From: Natrinema sp. HArc-T2
GTDB lineage: Archaea; Halobacteriota; Halobacteria; Halobacteriales; Natrialbaceae
Direction: 5' to 3'
NCBI RefSeq assembly: GCF_041821085.1
Contig: NZ_JBGUAZ010000004.1
Coordinates: 124,001 to 188,000 of the forward strand
DNA length: 64,000 nucleotides
Of the stretch, positions 19,150 to 27,397 are shown piece after piece. A program made the position numbers and the translations under genes. Each line of letters opens with the position of its first letter. The first letter of the stretch is position 1. A model generated the notes under the pieces. That model was not told where the DNA came from, did not search any database, and worked only from the letters and a program-made list of their open reading frames with translations.

Positions 19150-19842
19150 TCATTCCCAGCGGCGGTTTCGCGACGACGTGATGTCGACGCCGCGGCTGTA
19201 GTAACAAATCGGCGTCCCTGTCGGCTGTTCGAACCCGTTGGCCTCGAACAGCGTGTTCGCCTCGACGGTGATCGTCGCCGATCGCAGCGTCCACGGCTCG
19301 TGGTCGATGTCGGCGTAGCGAAGGGTGCCGTCCCGAGCCGTCGTGTAGTAGCGATAGTGTTCAGTCAGGAAGGCCGCCAGCGAGCCGGGTTCGGGGACGA
19401 ACGGGTCGCCGACCGGCTCGTAGGTCCCCGTAAACGCCGCCGGCGAGGCACCCGGATGGCGTCGCTCGCTCGTAAACGCGATGCCCTGATCAGTCCCGGC
19501 GATCTCGATATCGGCGTAGTAGTACGGCAGCCGGTGAAAGAGACGTGCCCCGACGACGCCGAGGATACCCTCTGCGTCGAGACTGAAGAAGTAGACGCCG
19601 GGCTCGCCGTCCCGGCTGACGTACGTCCGGAGGTTGAGTTCGGGAAGATCGACGCCCATCGCCGCGGGAAGCCCGCGTGGGCGAACGTCGACGTTCAGAT
19701 ACGGCACGACCGACAGCCACGCCCGACCGTCGTACGTCTCGACGGTGAGTTCGTCCGGAAGCTGGGCCGCGACGACGGCGGGATCGACCGGCCAGTTGGC
19801 AAAGAGCAGGTGTCGCCAGCCCATCGCGATCGGAATCGTCAT
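19150..19842 (-). CDS. DUF2071 (YqjF) family protein
   Basis: A 230-residue protein from the ATG ending at 19842 ('MTIPIAMGWRHLLFANWPVD'). It has the family's hallmarks: N-terminal WRHLLFANW, 'LPDELTVETYDGRAWLSVVPY', 'GVYFFSLDAEG', and the aromatic-rich 'RLPYYYADIEI'. Structural relatives resemble acetoacetate decarboxylase-like folds, but no activity is established. The preceding 20 residues of the longer frame lack family resemblance. Confidence 0.8.
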   Translation of the reverse strand: MTIPIAMGWRHLLFANWPVDPAVVAAQLPDELTVETYDGRAWLSVVPYLNVDVRPRGLPAAMGVDLPELNLRTYVSRDGEPGVYFFSLDAEGILGVVGARLFHRLPYYYADIEIAGTDQGIAFTSERRHPGASPAAFTGTYEPVGDPFVPEPGSLAAFLTEHYRYYTTARDGTLRYADIDHEPWTLRSATITVEANTLFEANGFEQPTGTPICYYSRGVDITSSRNRRWE

Positions 19843-19917
19843 AACAGCACTAGGGACGGACGGGTCAAAACGCTGCAGCCAAACGTCGGTGCGTACCGGC
19901 ACTCGCTCGACTGTAAG

Positions 19918-20658
19918 TCACACGTCTTCGGGCAACCAACCGCCGTCGACCTCTATATTTTCCCCGCTGACGTACTCACTGTCCGGATCGAGGAAAAAAT
20001 ACAGCGGCGCGATCAGATCGTCGAAACTCGCGGGCCGGTCGCGTGGCAACTCGTCGGGGAACTCGTCGGAGTTCTCGACGACGTACGGCGAGATGGCGTT
20101 GACCGTGATCCCGTCGTCCTGTGTGTCCGCCGCGAGCATGCGCGTAAACATCAACACGCCCTTCTTCGCGACGAAGTAGGGGAAGTTCTTCGGGCTGACG
20201 AGTCCTTGCTCGCTCGAGGCGTAGCCGATGTTCACGATCCTGCCGGCCCCGTTCTCGCGCATTCTAGGCAGGGCTCGCTTCGAGCAGAGATAGGTGCCGG
20301 TGAGGTTCGTCTCGAGGACGCGGGTCCAGTCCTCGAACGCGAGGTCGTCCCAGCGCGCGGGCGCGAAGTCGCCGACGTTGTTTACCAGTACGTCGACGTC
20401 GCCGAGGTCGGCCTCGATGGCCCCGAAGAGGTCGTCGACGCTGTCGGGATCGGTGACATCGCCCTGCACCGTCATCGCTGCAGGTGCACCGCGCTCGCGA
20501 GCTTGGGCGGCCACCTCGCGGGCCGCGTCGGCGCTGGTGTGATAGTGGACCGCCGTCGTCGCGCCGCAGTCGGCTGTCGCCAACAGCAGTTCGCGACCGA
20601 CGCCTCTTGCACTGCCCGTCACGAGTACCGTCTGCCCGTCGAGATCGGGTCCGTCCAT
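19918..20658 (-). CDS. Short-chain dehydrogenase/reductase
   Basis: The 246-residue classical SDR has the NAD(P)-binding TGxxxGxG motif ('LVTGSARGVGREL'), 'VNNVGDF' as the NNAG equivalent, a Ser-containing strand ('NIGYASSEQ') and active-site YFVAK. The C-terminal 'ENIEVDGGWLP' is typical of reductases such as FabG. Lys following Tyr-x3 is present, so it should be active. Substrate unknown. It ends 75 nt before the DUF2071 start on the same strand and may be co-transcribed. Confidence 0.9.
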   Translation of the reverse strand: MDGPDLDGQTVLVTGSARGVGRELLLATADCGATTAVHYHTSADAAREVAAQARERGAPAAMTVQGDVTDPDSVDDLFGAIEADLGDVDVLVNNVGDFAPARWDDLAFEDWTRVLETNLTGTYLCSKRALPRMRENGAGRIVNIGYASSEQGLVSPKNFPYFVAKKGVLMFTRMLAADTQDDGITVNAISPYVVENSDEFPDELPRDRPASFDDLIAPLYFFLDPDSEYVSGENIEVDGGWLPEDV

Positions 20659-20789
20659 GCGTCGATACTCGACGACGGCGTGGAAAACGGTGACGGCGTG
20701 GGAGTGCCGGCTGTCCGGAGTTCAGTCGGCATCGATCCCCGTCGCCACCCTGCCGCGGCTTTACGGTGCTGTGGTTCGATTCACTACCC

Positions 20790-21257
20790 ATGCTAGATAC
20801 GGTGTTACTCGCAGTCGGTCCCGGTGACGAAGACCGCAGCGGGCAACTGGCCGAGACGGTCCTCGAGGTCGCGAAACCTGCCGACGCCACCGTCGTCCTC
20901 GCACACGTCTTTACCAGTACCGAGTACGACGAGGTCCTCGAGCGTCTCGAGTTCGATCGCAGCCTCGACGAGATCGACCCCGAGACGGTCGCGGCCCGAC
21001 ACTCGACGATCCACGAATTGCAGGCCATCTTCGACGACCACGGCGTCGACTACGAGATCCGTGGGGCTGTCGGGGATCACGGCCAGTCGATCGTCGACCT
21101 CGCGGCGAGTACCAATGCTGACCGGGTCGTCGTCGGCGGGCGGCGTCGATCACCGACCGGGAAAGCCGTTTTCGGCTCGACGGCACAGGAGGTGCTCCTG
21201 TCGGCACCCTGTCCCGTCACCTTCGTCCGCAGTGACGACACCTCCCCCAGGCAATAG
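20790..21257 (+). CDS. Universal stress protein, tandem copy 1
   Basis: A 155-residue protein starting at 20790 ('MLDTVLLAVGPGDEDR'), with a TTTACGG box about 27 nt upstream. The ATP-binding loop is changed to 'VVGGRRRSPTGKAVFGSTAQ', and the usual 'PxDGS' after strand 1 is 'VGPGDEDR'. Both variants recur in the next gene, so the two form a distinct Usp subfamily that arose by duplication. The 126-nt gap between them holds a separate promoter for copy 2. Confidence 0.85.
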   Translation: MLDTVLLAVGPGDEDRSGQLAETVLEVAKPADATVVLAHVFTSTEYDEVLERLEFDRSLDEIDPETVAARHSTIHELQAIFDDHGVDYEIRGAVGDHGQSIVDLAASTNADRVVVGGRRRSPTGKAVFGSTAQEVLLSAPCPVTFVRSDDTSPRQ

Positions 21258-21383
21258 CTACCAGACTAGTGATGGGATAGCGACGGGACACCCAGCACCG
21301 ACGCCACTAAAACGGACGCGGTCGGTGCTGGAAACCTACAGAGACGAGAATACTTATGCAGGTGGCCCAACCACTGTGGAGAC

Positions 21384-21848
21384 ATGGCAATCGATACGGT
21401 ACTCCTTGCAGTGGGACCGATGGACACAGTACGCGCGCCGGAACTCGCCGAGACTGTCCTCGAGATCGCCGAGCCACTCGGCGCGAAAGTCGTGATCGGA
21501 CACGCCTTCACCGAAGACGAGTACGAAGACATCCACGAGGACATCGGCTTCGATGCCCGCGCCGACGACGTCGACCCCGACGAGGTCGCCGCCGAGCGCG
21601 CGCCGGTGCCGGAACTCGCCGAGCGCTTCGAGGAGGCCGGCGTCGACTACGAGATCAAAGGCGCACTCGGCGAAGTCAGTTCGAAAGTCGTCGACATGGC
21701 ACTCGACGTCGACGCCGACCGCATGGTCGTCGGTGGCCGACGCCGCTCCCCGGCTGAAAAAGCCGTTCTCGGCTCCGTCTCCCAGGAAATCATCCTCTCG
21801 GCCCCCTGTCCGGTTACCTACTTCCGCGACCTCGACGTCATGGAGTGA
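21384..21848 (+). CDS. Universal stress protein, tandem copy 2
   Basis: The 154-residue paralogue of the preceding gene shares 'DTVLLAVGP', 'LAETVLE', 'GVDYEI(K/R)GA' and 'VVGGRRRSP'. An ATACTTATG box at 21350-21358 lies about 29 nt upstream, so it has its own promoter. The replaced DGS motif suggests altered nucleotide binding relative to classical Usp. Confidence 0.85.
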   Translation: MAIDTVLLAVGPMDTVRAPELAETVLEIAEPLGAKVVIGHAFTEDEYEDIHEDIGFDARADDVDPDEVAAERAPVPELAERFEEAGVDYEIKGALGEVSSKVVDMALDVDADRMVVGGRRRSPAEKAVLGSVSQEIILSAPCPVTYFRDLDVME

Positions 21849-21972
21849 GGAGACGAACCTGACGCTGCCGGACGGATCGATCCCGCTTTTTGCCCTCTCT
21901 CAGTACACCAGCAGACGCCGATCCTGGCTCCGTTCGGCGACGGTGCCGGCGACAACGCGCGCTGACGATTGA

Positions 21973-22060
21973 CTCATACGGTCTGCTGTAAGTCATTTCC
22001 GGAGGGACCGCGAGCCGTCCTGCGGTCCCTCCGGTAAACAGTTACAGCAAACCGTATCAG
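21973..22060. repeat. 88-bp palindromic element, copy B (variant inner stem)
   Basis: The outer arms are CTCATACGGTCTGCTGTAA and, reversed, CTGATACGGTTTGCTGTAA. The inner stem is CCGGAGGGACCGC/GCGGTCCCTCCGG, a different sequence from copies A, C and D but still perfectly paired. It sits between two convergent genes and gives the TGA stop of the minus-strand gene at 22057. Confidence 0.8.
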
Positions 22061-22491
22061 CGATCACTGTCCGCCTGCCGTTTCCACTCCCGTTCCTGTC
22101 TTCGCTCGCGGACGTGTCGCTTCCCATCGGCCAGCTCCCGCCGAACCCGTCGCTCGAGCGCCCGTGTTTCGGCCAGCAGGCTCTCCTGAAAGTTCTCGAG
22201 GACGTCGTAGGACCAGCGGTCCTCGTCGACGACGCCGTGGGGGAGGAGATCGTCCCGAATCGTGTCGGCGAGCTCGTCGTGACCCGCTTCTCTGAACTGT
22301 TCTTCGGCCCGACAGAGGTGGTCCATGCCATGCCCCGTCGCGTGGTGGAACTCGAGCAGACAGCCCTGGGCGCGCTGTGCCCACTCGAGGCCCAGCTCGA
22401 CCTCGTGGAGGGCCTCGAGTTCCGTCTCGGAGAGCGCGGGTGCCGGGTCTGACCCGACGTCCGTATCGGCGCGTGAGTCGTCGGTGGCCAT
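22057..22491 (-). CDS. Helical His-containing protein, unknown function
   Basis: A 144-residue soluble, strongly helical protein. The middle contains 'LEFHHATGHGMDHLCRAEEQ', a His-rich stretch that could bind metal, followed by 'RDDLLPHGVVDEDRWSYDVLENF'. The C-terminus is Arg/Glu rich ('KRHVRERRQEREWKRQ'). No family is recognised with certainty, though a rubrerythrin/haemerythrin-like four-helix bundle would fit. The stop codon lies in repeat copy B. The start at 22491 is set by the TATA tract. Confidence 0.6.
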   Translation of the reverse strand: MATDDSRADTDVGSDPAPALSETELEALHEVELGLEWAQRAQGCLLEFHHATGHGMDHLCRAEEQFREAGHDELADTIRDDLLPHGVVDEDRWSYDVLENFQESLLAETRALERRVRRELADGKRHVRERRQEREWKRQADSDR

Positions 22492-22516
22492 ACGATTAGG
22501 TTTGGCATGGTATGAC

Positions 22517-22530
22517 ATATATATATATAT
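22517..22530 (-). promoter_or_regulatory. (AT)n TATA tract for the 22057-22491 gene
   Basis: A 14-nt alternating AT run is centred about 30 nt upstream of the ATG ending at 22491. It is the only strong AT tract in this GC-rich stretch, so it most likely serves as the TATA element and is not a microsatellite of separate interest. Confidence 0.45.
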
Positions 22531-22648
22531 CGCCGCCGACGGCGCCGGATCCGTCGTGTGTCGTCGGCTCTAAACGTATCGAAATCGATACTCGTCGCCG
22601 AGTACAATATGGGTAGTTAAGTACGGTCGCGGTCGTTTCTAGGGTAGC

Positions 22649-23626
22649 ATGGTCTACTATGCGGGCGTCGATCTCGGCGCGACCAACGTCCGGGCCGTCG
22701 TCGCCGAGCCGGACGGGACGACGATCGGTGTGGATCGCCGATCGACGCCGCGCGGGCCGACGGGTATCGACGTGACCGAGGGAGTCTTGCGAACGCTTCG
22801 CGGTGCCTGTGGCGATGCCGGGATCGAACCCACCCGGATCACCGCCGCTGGGATCGGCTCGATCGGGCCGTTCGATCTCGCCGAGGGGGCAGTGATCGAT
22901 CCGGCGAACCTCCCTGACTCGATCGACCGCATCCCGCTGACCGGGCCGATCTCGAAGCTGATCGACAGTGACGACGTCTACCTCCACAACGACACGACCG
23001 CGGGTGTCATCGGCGAACGGTTCCACGCCGCCAGTAACCCCGACGATATGGTCTACATCACCATCTCCTCGGGGATCGGTGCCGGCGTCTGCTCGGACGG
23101 TCGCATCGTCAGCGGCTGGGACGGCAACGCCGGCGAGGTCGGCCACTACGTCGTCGACCCCCACGGTCGGCTGACCTGTGGCTGCGGCCACGACGGCCAC
23201 TGGGAAGCTTACTGTTCGGGCAACGCCATCCCCGACTTCGCCCGGCTACTCGCCGACGACGACCCGACGATTTCGACCGCCCTCCCGCTCGAGGGCCCGG
23301 AGTTCACGGCGAAGGACGTCTTCGATCTCGCCGGCGAGGACGACCTCGCCGACTACGTCATCGAACAGCTCGCCCACTGGAACGCGATCGGGGTCACGAA
23401 CGTGATCCACGCGTTCGCGCCGATCGTCGTCTCCTTCGGCGGCGCGGTCGCGTTGCACAACGAGGACTTGGTCGTCGACCCGATCCGCGAGCGCGTCTCG
23501 GAGATGGTAATGACGAACGTGCCGGAGATTCACGTCACTGACCTCGGCGACGACGTCGTCGTCGAGGGGGCACTCGCCAGCGCGCTGACCGAAGGGACCG
23601 GGGATCGGCGTCGGCTCCGCAACTGA
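22649..23626 (+). CDS. ROK-family sugar kinase, probable glucokinase
   Basis: The 325-residue kinase has N-terminal phosphate motif 'GVDLGATNVRA', the catalytic Asp in 'HNDTTAG' (Asn114, Asp115), and the ROK signature with Glu163-Gly-x-His166. The zinc motif has Cys177, Cys179 and Cys189 ('TCGCGHDGHWEAYCSG'). ROK kinases phosphorylate glucose or related sugars with ATP, and haloarchaeal homologues act as glucokinases. There is no N-terminal HTH, so it is an enzyme and not a repressor. Confidence 0.88.
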   Translation: MVYYAGVDLGATNVRAVVAEPDGTTIGVDRRSTPRGPTGIDVTEGVLRTLRGACGDAGIEPTRITAAGIGSIGPFDLAEGAVIDPANLPDSIDRIPLTGPISKLIDSDDVYLHNDTTAGVIGERFHAASNPDDMVYITISSGIGAGVCSDGRIVSGWDGNAGEVGHYVVDPHGRLTCGCGHDGHWEAYCSGNAIPDFARLLADDDPTISTALPLEGPEFTAKDVFDLAGEDDLADYVIEQLAHWNAIGVTNVIHAFAPIVVSFGGAVALHNEDLVVDPIRERVSEMVMTNVPEIHVTDLGDDVVVEGALASALTEGTGDRRRLRN

Positions 23627-23699
23627 GCCATACGTCTCGGTCACGAGGTACGCCACCGGGTACACCATCTTCTATGTATCTGTATCCGCTGGTCCAATT

Positions 23700-25139
23700 A
23701 TGAAGCGGAGAGTGTTCCTCACGAAGGGCGGTGTCGCCGGGCTCGGCTTATCTCTGCCATCGATGGCCGTGACATCCCGATCGACTGCCGCAGGCCCCCA
23801 GCAGGGGAACTCCTACGAACCGCTCGGGCAGGTTCCCATCACCGGCGCTGCCGAAGCTGTCGTCGGCGACGAGGAGATCGCGTACGTCGCCGCGACCACC
23901 GGATTCGCGGTCGTCGACGTGAGCGATCCCGCCGACCCGACGATTCTCGCCGAGGAACGCGACATCGCGATCGACGGCGCGTCGCTGACGCAGATCCTCG
24001 ATCTGACCGTCGACGGCGACCGACTGATCGTCGCCGGCCCCGCCGAAACCGCCCGCTCGAGCGACCTCTACCTGGGCGTCCGACGCTACGACGTGAGCGA
24101 TCCCGAACGGCCTGTCCCGACCGGTGCCTACGAAACGGGATACCATATCCACAACTGCTACCTCGAGGGAGACCGGCTCTTTCTCGTCGAGAACACACAA
24201 CAGGACAACCGGCTCGTGATCGTCGACATCGGTGGCGATGAGATCACGCAGATCGGGGACTGGTCGCTGCTGGACCACGAGCCCGGCTGGCGCGACGTCC
24301 ACTGGCTCGGGCGCTATCTCCACGACGTTTTCGTGCAAGACGGGACGGCCTACCTCCCGTGCTGGAACGCCGGAACCTACGTTCTCGATATCAGCGAGCC
24401 AGCTGATCTCTCGGTCGTCAGCCACATCGCGGACACCACGCTCGAGGCCCAACGCGAACTCGACGACTTCCGGGACGGCGTCTACGGGCTGCCCGGCAAC
24501 GATCACTACGCGGCGGTCGACGACAGCGGCGACCTGCTGGCGGTCGGACGGGAAGCGTGGGCGACCGGCGGGGCCGCACCCGACCATCCGGGCGGGATCG
24601 ACCTCTACGACGTACGCGATCTGACGGATCCAGTCCACCGAGGATCGATCGACGCCCCGCGGACGGTCGACGAATCGTATCGTGGCGGGACCTGGACGAC
24701 CGCACACAACTTCGAACTGCGTGACGACCGGCTCTACTCGGCGTGGTACCGGGCCGGCGTCCAGATTCACGACGTGTCCGACCCCACCGATCCCGAACGG
24801 CTCGCCTGGTGGCGCGATCCGGCAGAGACGGGGTTCTGGACCGCACGCGTGGTCGGTCCCGGCGAGGCGTTCATCGCCTCGAGCACCGAAGCGATCCCCA
24901 ACACGTCGCTCGAGGGCGCACTCTACACGTTCCCGGCTGAGGCTGGTGAGCAGACCGACCCGCCGTCGCTGCAACCACCTGCCGAGTGGCTCGGGGAGGA
25001 CGACCCGAACGAAACGAGCGGGACCGAACCTGACGCTGGCAGCGATTCAAGCCCGGGCTTTACTGGCGTCGCGGGCCTCGTCAGTGGCGGCGTCGCACTC
25101 GAGTGGCTGCGCCGACGCCGCGGAAACGTTCAGGATTAA
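23700..25139 (+). CDS. Secreted LVIVD-repeat protein with Tat signal and PGF-CTERM
   Basis: The 479-residue protein begins with a twin-arginine signal ('MKRRVFLTKGG', then a hydrophobic stretch). The body is a beta-propeller of repeats of the 'VVDVSDPADPTI' / 'VHDVSDPTDPERL' type. The C-terminus has a Thr/Ser/Glu-rich spacer, then 'PGFTGVAGLVSGGVALEW' and an Arg cluster, matching the archaeal PGF-CTERM signal cleaved and lipid-anchored by archaeosortase A. It is therefore exported folded and cell-surface anchored. Function unknown. Confidence 0.85.
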   Translation: MKRRVFLTKGGVAGLGLSLPSMAVTSRSTAAGPQQGNSYEPLGQVPITGAAEAVVGDEEIAYVAATTGFAVVDVSDPADPTILAEERDIAIDGASLTQILDLTVDGDRLIVAGPAETARSSDLYLGVRRYDVSDPERPVPTGAYETGYHIHNCYLEGDRLFLVENTQQDNRLVIVDIGGDEITQIGDWSLLDHEPGWRDVHWLGRYLHDVFVQDGTAYLPCWNAGTYVLDISEPADLSVVSHIADTTLEAQRELDDFRDGVYGLPGNDHYAAVDDSGDLLAVGREAWATGGAAPDHPGGIDLYDVRDLTDPVHRGSIDAPRTVDESYRGGTWTTAHNFELRDDRLYSAWYRAGVQIHDVSDPTDPERLAWWRDPAETGFWTARVVGPGEAFIASSTEAIPNTSLEGALYTFPAEAGEQTDPPSLQPPAEWLGEDDPNETSGTEPDAGSDSSPGFTGVAGLVSGGVALEWLRRRRGNVQD

Positions 25140-25199
25140 TTCGACTGATTTCGGCAGCGTGACCGAACTTATTCCCCGTTCGAGCACGTAGGCAGACCT

Positions 25200-25565
25200 A
25201 TGAGTGACTCCGAGGCCGAGCCGTCGCTGCGAGAGCGTGTCGAGAACTGGTTGACACGCGAGATGCCGATCATTCAGATGCACGGCGGCACCAGCGCGGT
25301 ACGCGCAGCCGATCCCGAGACCGGCGAAGTCATCATCGAGCTTGGTGGTGGCTGCAAGGGCTGTTCGGTCAGCAACGTGACGACAGGCAATATCGAAGCC
25401 GAACTGCTCACCTGGCCCGAGATCGACGAGATAACGGTTCGCGTCCCAGACGCCCGCGACAGTCTCGGCGGCCCCGACCAGCCCGAGTCGATCATGGGAA
25501 TCGACCGGACAGAGGGTGGTCGCGGCGACTGGGGCTCGTCGAACCCGGGCAAAGACCATCTATAA
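25200..25565 (+). CDS. NifU C-terminal-domain-like Fe-S scaffold protein
   Basis: The 121-residue protein has a single NifU-like domain: 'MPIIQMHGGTSAVRA', then the CxxC motif in 'GGGCKGCSVSNVTTG'. Such proteins assemble or carry [4Fe-4S] clusters. The C-terminal tail (about 95-121, 'RTEGGRGDWGSSNPG') is Gly-rich and disordered. A single gene with no suf or isc partners here. Confidence 0.85.
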   Translation: MSDSEAEPSLRERVENWLTREMPIIQMHGGTSAVRAADPETGEVIIELGGGCKGCSVSNVTTGNIEAELLTWPEIDEITVRVPDARDSLGGPDQPESIMGIDRTEGGRGDWGSSNPGKDHL

Positions 25566-26071
25566 CTGCTCTTTTCGACGCCTTCGATCGGTAATCTCGA
25601 GCGGTCGCTACCCGCTCGAAAAAAAAAACGAACGATCCGCAAAGCGCCGACCTGTCCGACGCTCGTGAGACCGGCTGCTGTCACTGCACACCCGATCGCA
25701 CGATGGAAGCGCAGTTCGGACGACGACAGAAGCGAGCACCGTTGACTGTTCGATCGGTGTGTCACCCGGTTTAGTTGGGGCGATAGCACAGCCGATGGCC
25801 GTGCTCGAGTGTGCCGGTAACAACTGTCTATAGTCCGTATGACCGTGCAATGAGAGTGTCCGCGGTGTGTGGCTGTATTCGTGGACGTTTACGGGCTGCG
25901 CGCGATCAGATTCTGTCACAGATAGCGGCAAAAATAACCGGCCAGATCGCGAGCCTCAGCTTCGATAAGTTATGGCTATCCTACGCAACATGATAGTGAA
26001 CATATGCGTATTCTATCTTGCGCGGCCTCCACAAGGCTATTAAACAAGGACGAGTTGAGGCGTCGCTATCG
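25566..26071. other. 506-bp intergenic region upstream of the TauE operon
   Basis: I see no convincing gene. An A-run lies at 25619-25628 just after the NifU gene, perhaps a terminator. AT-rich promoter-like stretches occur near 25960-26045, including ATTAAAC at 26039-26045. An imperfect palindrome (ATAGTGAACATATGCGTATT at 25990-26009, then CTAT) could be an operator for the downstream operon. Confidence 0.4.
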
Positions 26072-26116
26072 ATGCAACCGACACGGGCATGCAATAGCAG
26101 CGTGATCGAACAATGA
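26072..26116 (+). CDS. Possible 14-codon leader ORF overlapping the DUF7512-like gene
   Basis: ATG at 26072 opens a 14-residue frame (MQPTRACNSSVIEQ). Its TGA overlaps the ATG of the next gene as ATGA (26113-26116). The ATTAAAC box at 26039 is about 30 nt upstream, so a leaderless transcript would begin at this ATG. Whether it is translated is unknown; it could equally be chance. Confidence 0.3.
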   Translation: MQPTRACNSSVIEQ

Positions 26117-26262
26117 TCGGGCTCGAGTCGCTTGGCGCGACCGGCCAGGCCATTACGGGCGTCGGTGCCGTCCTCGTCGAAGCGATGGTGCTGTACGTCG
26201 TGTATGGTGCGCTCACGACGGCATTGAGTGAGCCGCTCAAAAGCGCCCTCGGAGGGAGCTAA
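26113..26262 (+). CDS. Small one-helix membrane protein (DUF7512-like), TauE partner
   Basis: The 49 residues have one hydrophobic helix ('AVLVEAMVLYVVYGALTTAL', about 19-38). The short C-terminus contains a purine-rich GGAGGGAG (26251-26258) that also serves as ribosome-binding site for the next gene. Small proteins of this kind precede sulfite-exporter genes in other haloarchaea, suggesting a subunit or chaperone of the transporter. Confidence 0.65.
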   Translation: MIGLESLGATGQAITGVGAVLVEAMVLYVVYGALTTALSEPLKSALGGS

Positions 26263-26264
26263 TC

Positions 26265-27263
26265 ATGGCGATGGAACTATTCGGGATCGCGGCGGGGCAA
26301 CTCGGCTTGTTCGTCAGTTTCGGCCTGCTCATCGGGACCCTGTTCGGGTTCTTCGGGATGGGCGGGTCGTTCCTCGTCACGCCCGCGCTACTGGTGATGG
26401 GGTACGACTCGACGACTGCGGTCGGGAGCGGCCTCGCGTTCGTCTTCGGGACTTCGGTGATCGCGGCGCTTCGCCACCGCGACCACGGACAGGTAGACTA
26501 CAAGCTCGGCCTGATGTTCATCGTGGGGATGACCGCCGGCATCGAAGTCGGGAAGGGGGTCGTCTACTACCTGAAAGCACTCGGCTTCGCCGACCTCGTG
26601 GTGAGTATTTCGTATATCGGATTGCTGGCGATCGTCGGGCTGCTCATGTTGCGAGACGCCCGCACGGAGAGTTCGGACGACGACGGGTCCGCGCTTGCCG
26701 AGAAGTTCCAGTCGATCGAGATTCCGCCGATGGTCTCGATCAAAGGCGGAACCAAAGTGTCGCTGTGGGTGACGCTCGCGATGGCGTTTGCCATCGGCAT
26801 CCTCTCGGGCTTCCTCGGCGTCGGTGGCGGCTTCCTGCTGATGCCCGCGATGATGTACGGTCTGGGCGTGCCCGCCGCGGTCGCGGTCGGGACTGACGTG
26901 TTCCAGATCACGGCCTCGGGCGCGTTCGGCGCGTTCACCTACGCTCAGTCCGGTGCGCTCGACCTGACGATCGTCCTGCCCCTGCTCGCGGGGAGTGCGA
27001 TGGGCGCTCGAATCGGTGCCGGCGCGACGGCGCTCGTCAACGAAGACGACATCACCGAGTACTTCGCCGCGATGTTGCTGGCGGGATCGGCCGCAGTGGC
27101 CAGCCGAAACCTCGGGAACGCCTACGGTATGGAGATCTTCAACCAGTTGAGTCAGGTGCTCATCTTTGGCTCGGCCCTGCTAGTCAGCGGCGCAGTCATC
27201 TGGGCGAGTATCCAGAGCATTCGCGAGGACGAGCCTGCCGAATCGGTCCACGCCGCAGACTGA
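26265..27263 (+). CDS. TauE/SafE-family anion exporter
   Basis: The 332-residue membrane protein has about eight helices in two homologous halves. Each half has a Gly-rich signature ('GFFGMGGSFLVTPALLVMGY', 'GFLGVGGGFLLMPAMMYGLG') of the TauE/SafE (DUF81) family. Members export sulfite, sulfoacetate or other organic sulfonates. The central soluble loop spans about 130-165. The start at 26265 follows an SD-like GGAGGGAG by 6 nt, coupled to the small gene upstream. Confidence 0.88.
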   Translation: MAMELFGIAAGQLGLFVSFGLLIGTLFGFFGMGGSFLVTPALLVMGYDSTTAVGSGLAFVFGTSVIAALRHRDHGQVDYKLGLMFIVGMTAGIEVGKGVVYYLKALGFADLVVSISYIGLLAIVGLLMLRDARTESSDDDGSALAEKFQSIEIPPMVSIKGGTKVSLWVTLAMAFAIGILSGFLGVGGGFLLMPAMMYGLGVPAAVAVGTDVFQITASGAFGAFTYAQSGALDLTIVLPLLAGSAMGARIGAGATALVNEDDITEYFAAMLLAGSAAVASRNLGNAYGMEIFNQLSQVLIFGSALLVSGAVIWASIQSIREDEPAESVHAAD

Positions 27264-27322
27264 GCGCGGCAGATCCCATGTCCCTCGTTGACAGGCAGTG
27301 AGCGTTGGGAAGTCCTATATCC

Positions 27323-27329
27323 TTTTATG
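27323..27329 (+). promoter_or_regulatory. TATA box of the ACT-hom operon
   Basis: TTTTATG is centred 27 nt before the ATG at 27353, placing the transcript start at the short leader ORF and not at the ACT gene. Confidence 0.5.
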
Positions 27330-27352
27330 CGCCCGTTACGGACTCGTACACC

Positions 27353-27397
27353 ATGATGAGTAACCGTCCGCAGGCAGGAGGTGACGACGATGGGTAA
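27353..27397 (+). CDS. Possible 14-codon leader peptide ahead of the ACT-domain gene
   Basis: The frame reads MMSNRPQAGGDDDG and its TAA ends five bases inside the next gene. It sits where the TATA box predicts the 5' end of the mRNA, so it would be read by leaderless initiation. The ribosome would then stop over the start codon of the ACT gene, which has its own Shine-Dalgarno site. It lacks runs of Thr, Met or Ile codons, so a classical attenuator is not suggested. Confidence 0.4.
   Translation: MMSNRPQAGGDDDG
27377..27384 (+). promoter_or_regulatory. Shine-Dalgarno site of the ACT-domain gene
   Basis: GGAGGTGA lies 5 nt before the ATG at 27390. It is a near-ideal match to the 16S anti-SD, unusual among the mostly leaderless genes here, and selects 27390 over the GTG at 27381. 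Confidence 0.7.

Noticed and set aside
22510-22530. Dinucleotide AT microsatellite
   Set aside because: Its position about 30 nt upstream of a gene start fits a TATA element, so no separate role is needed.
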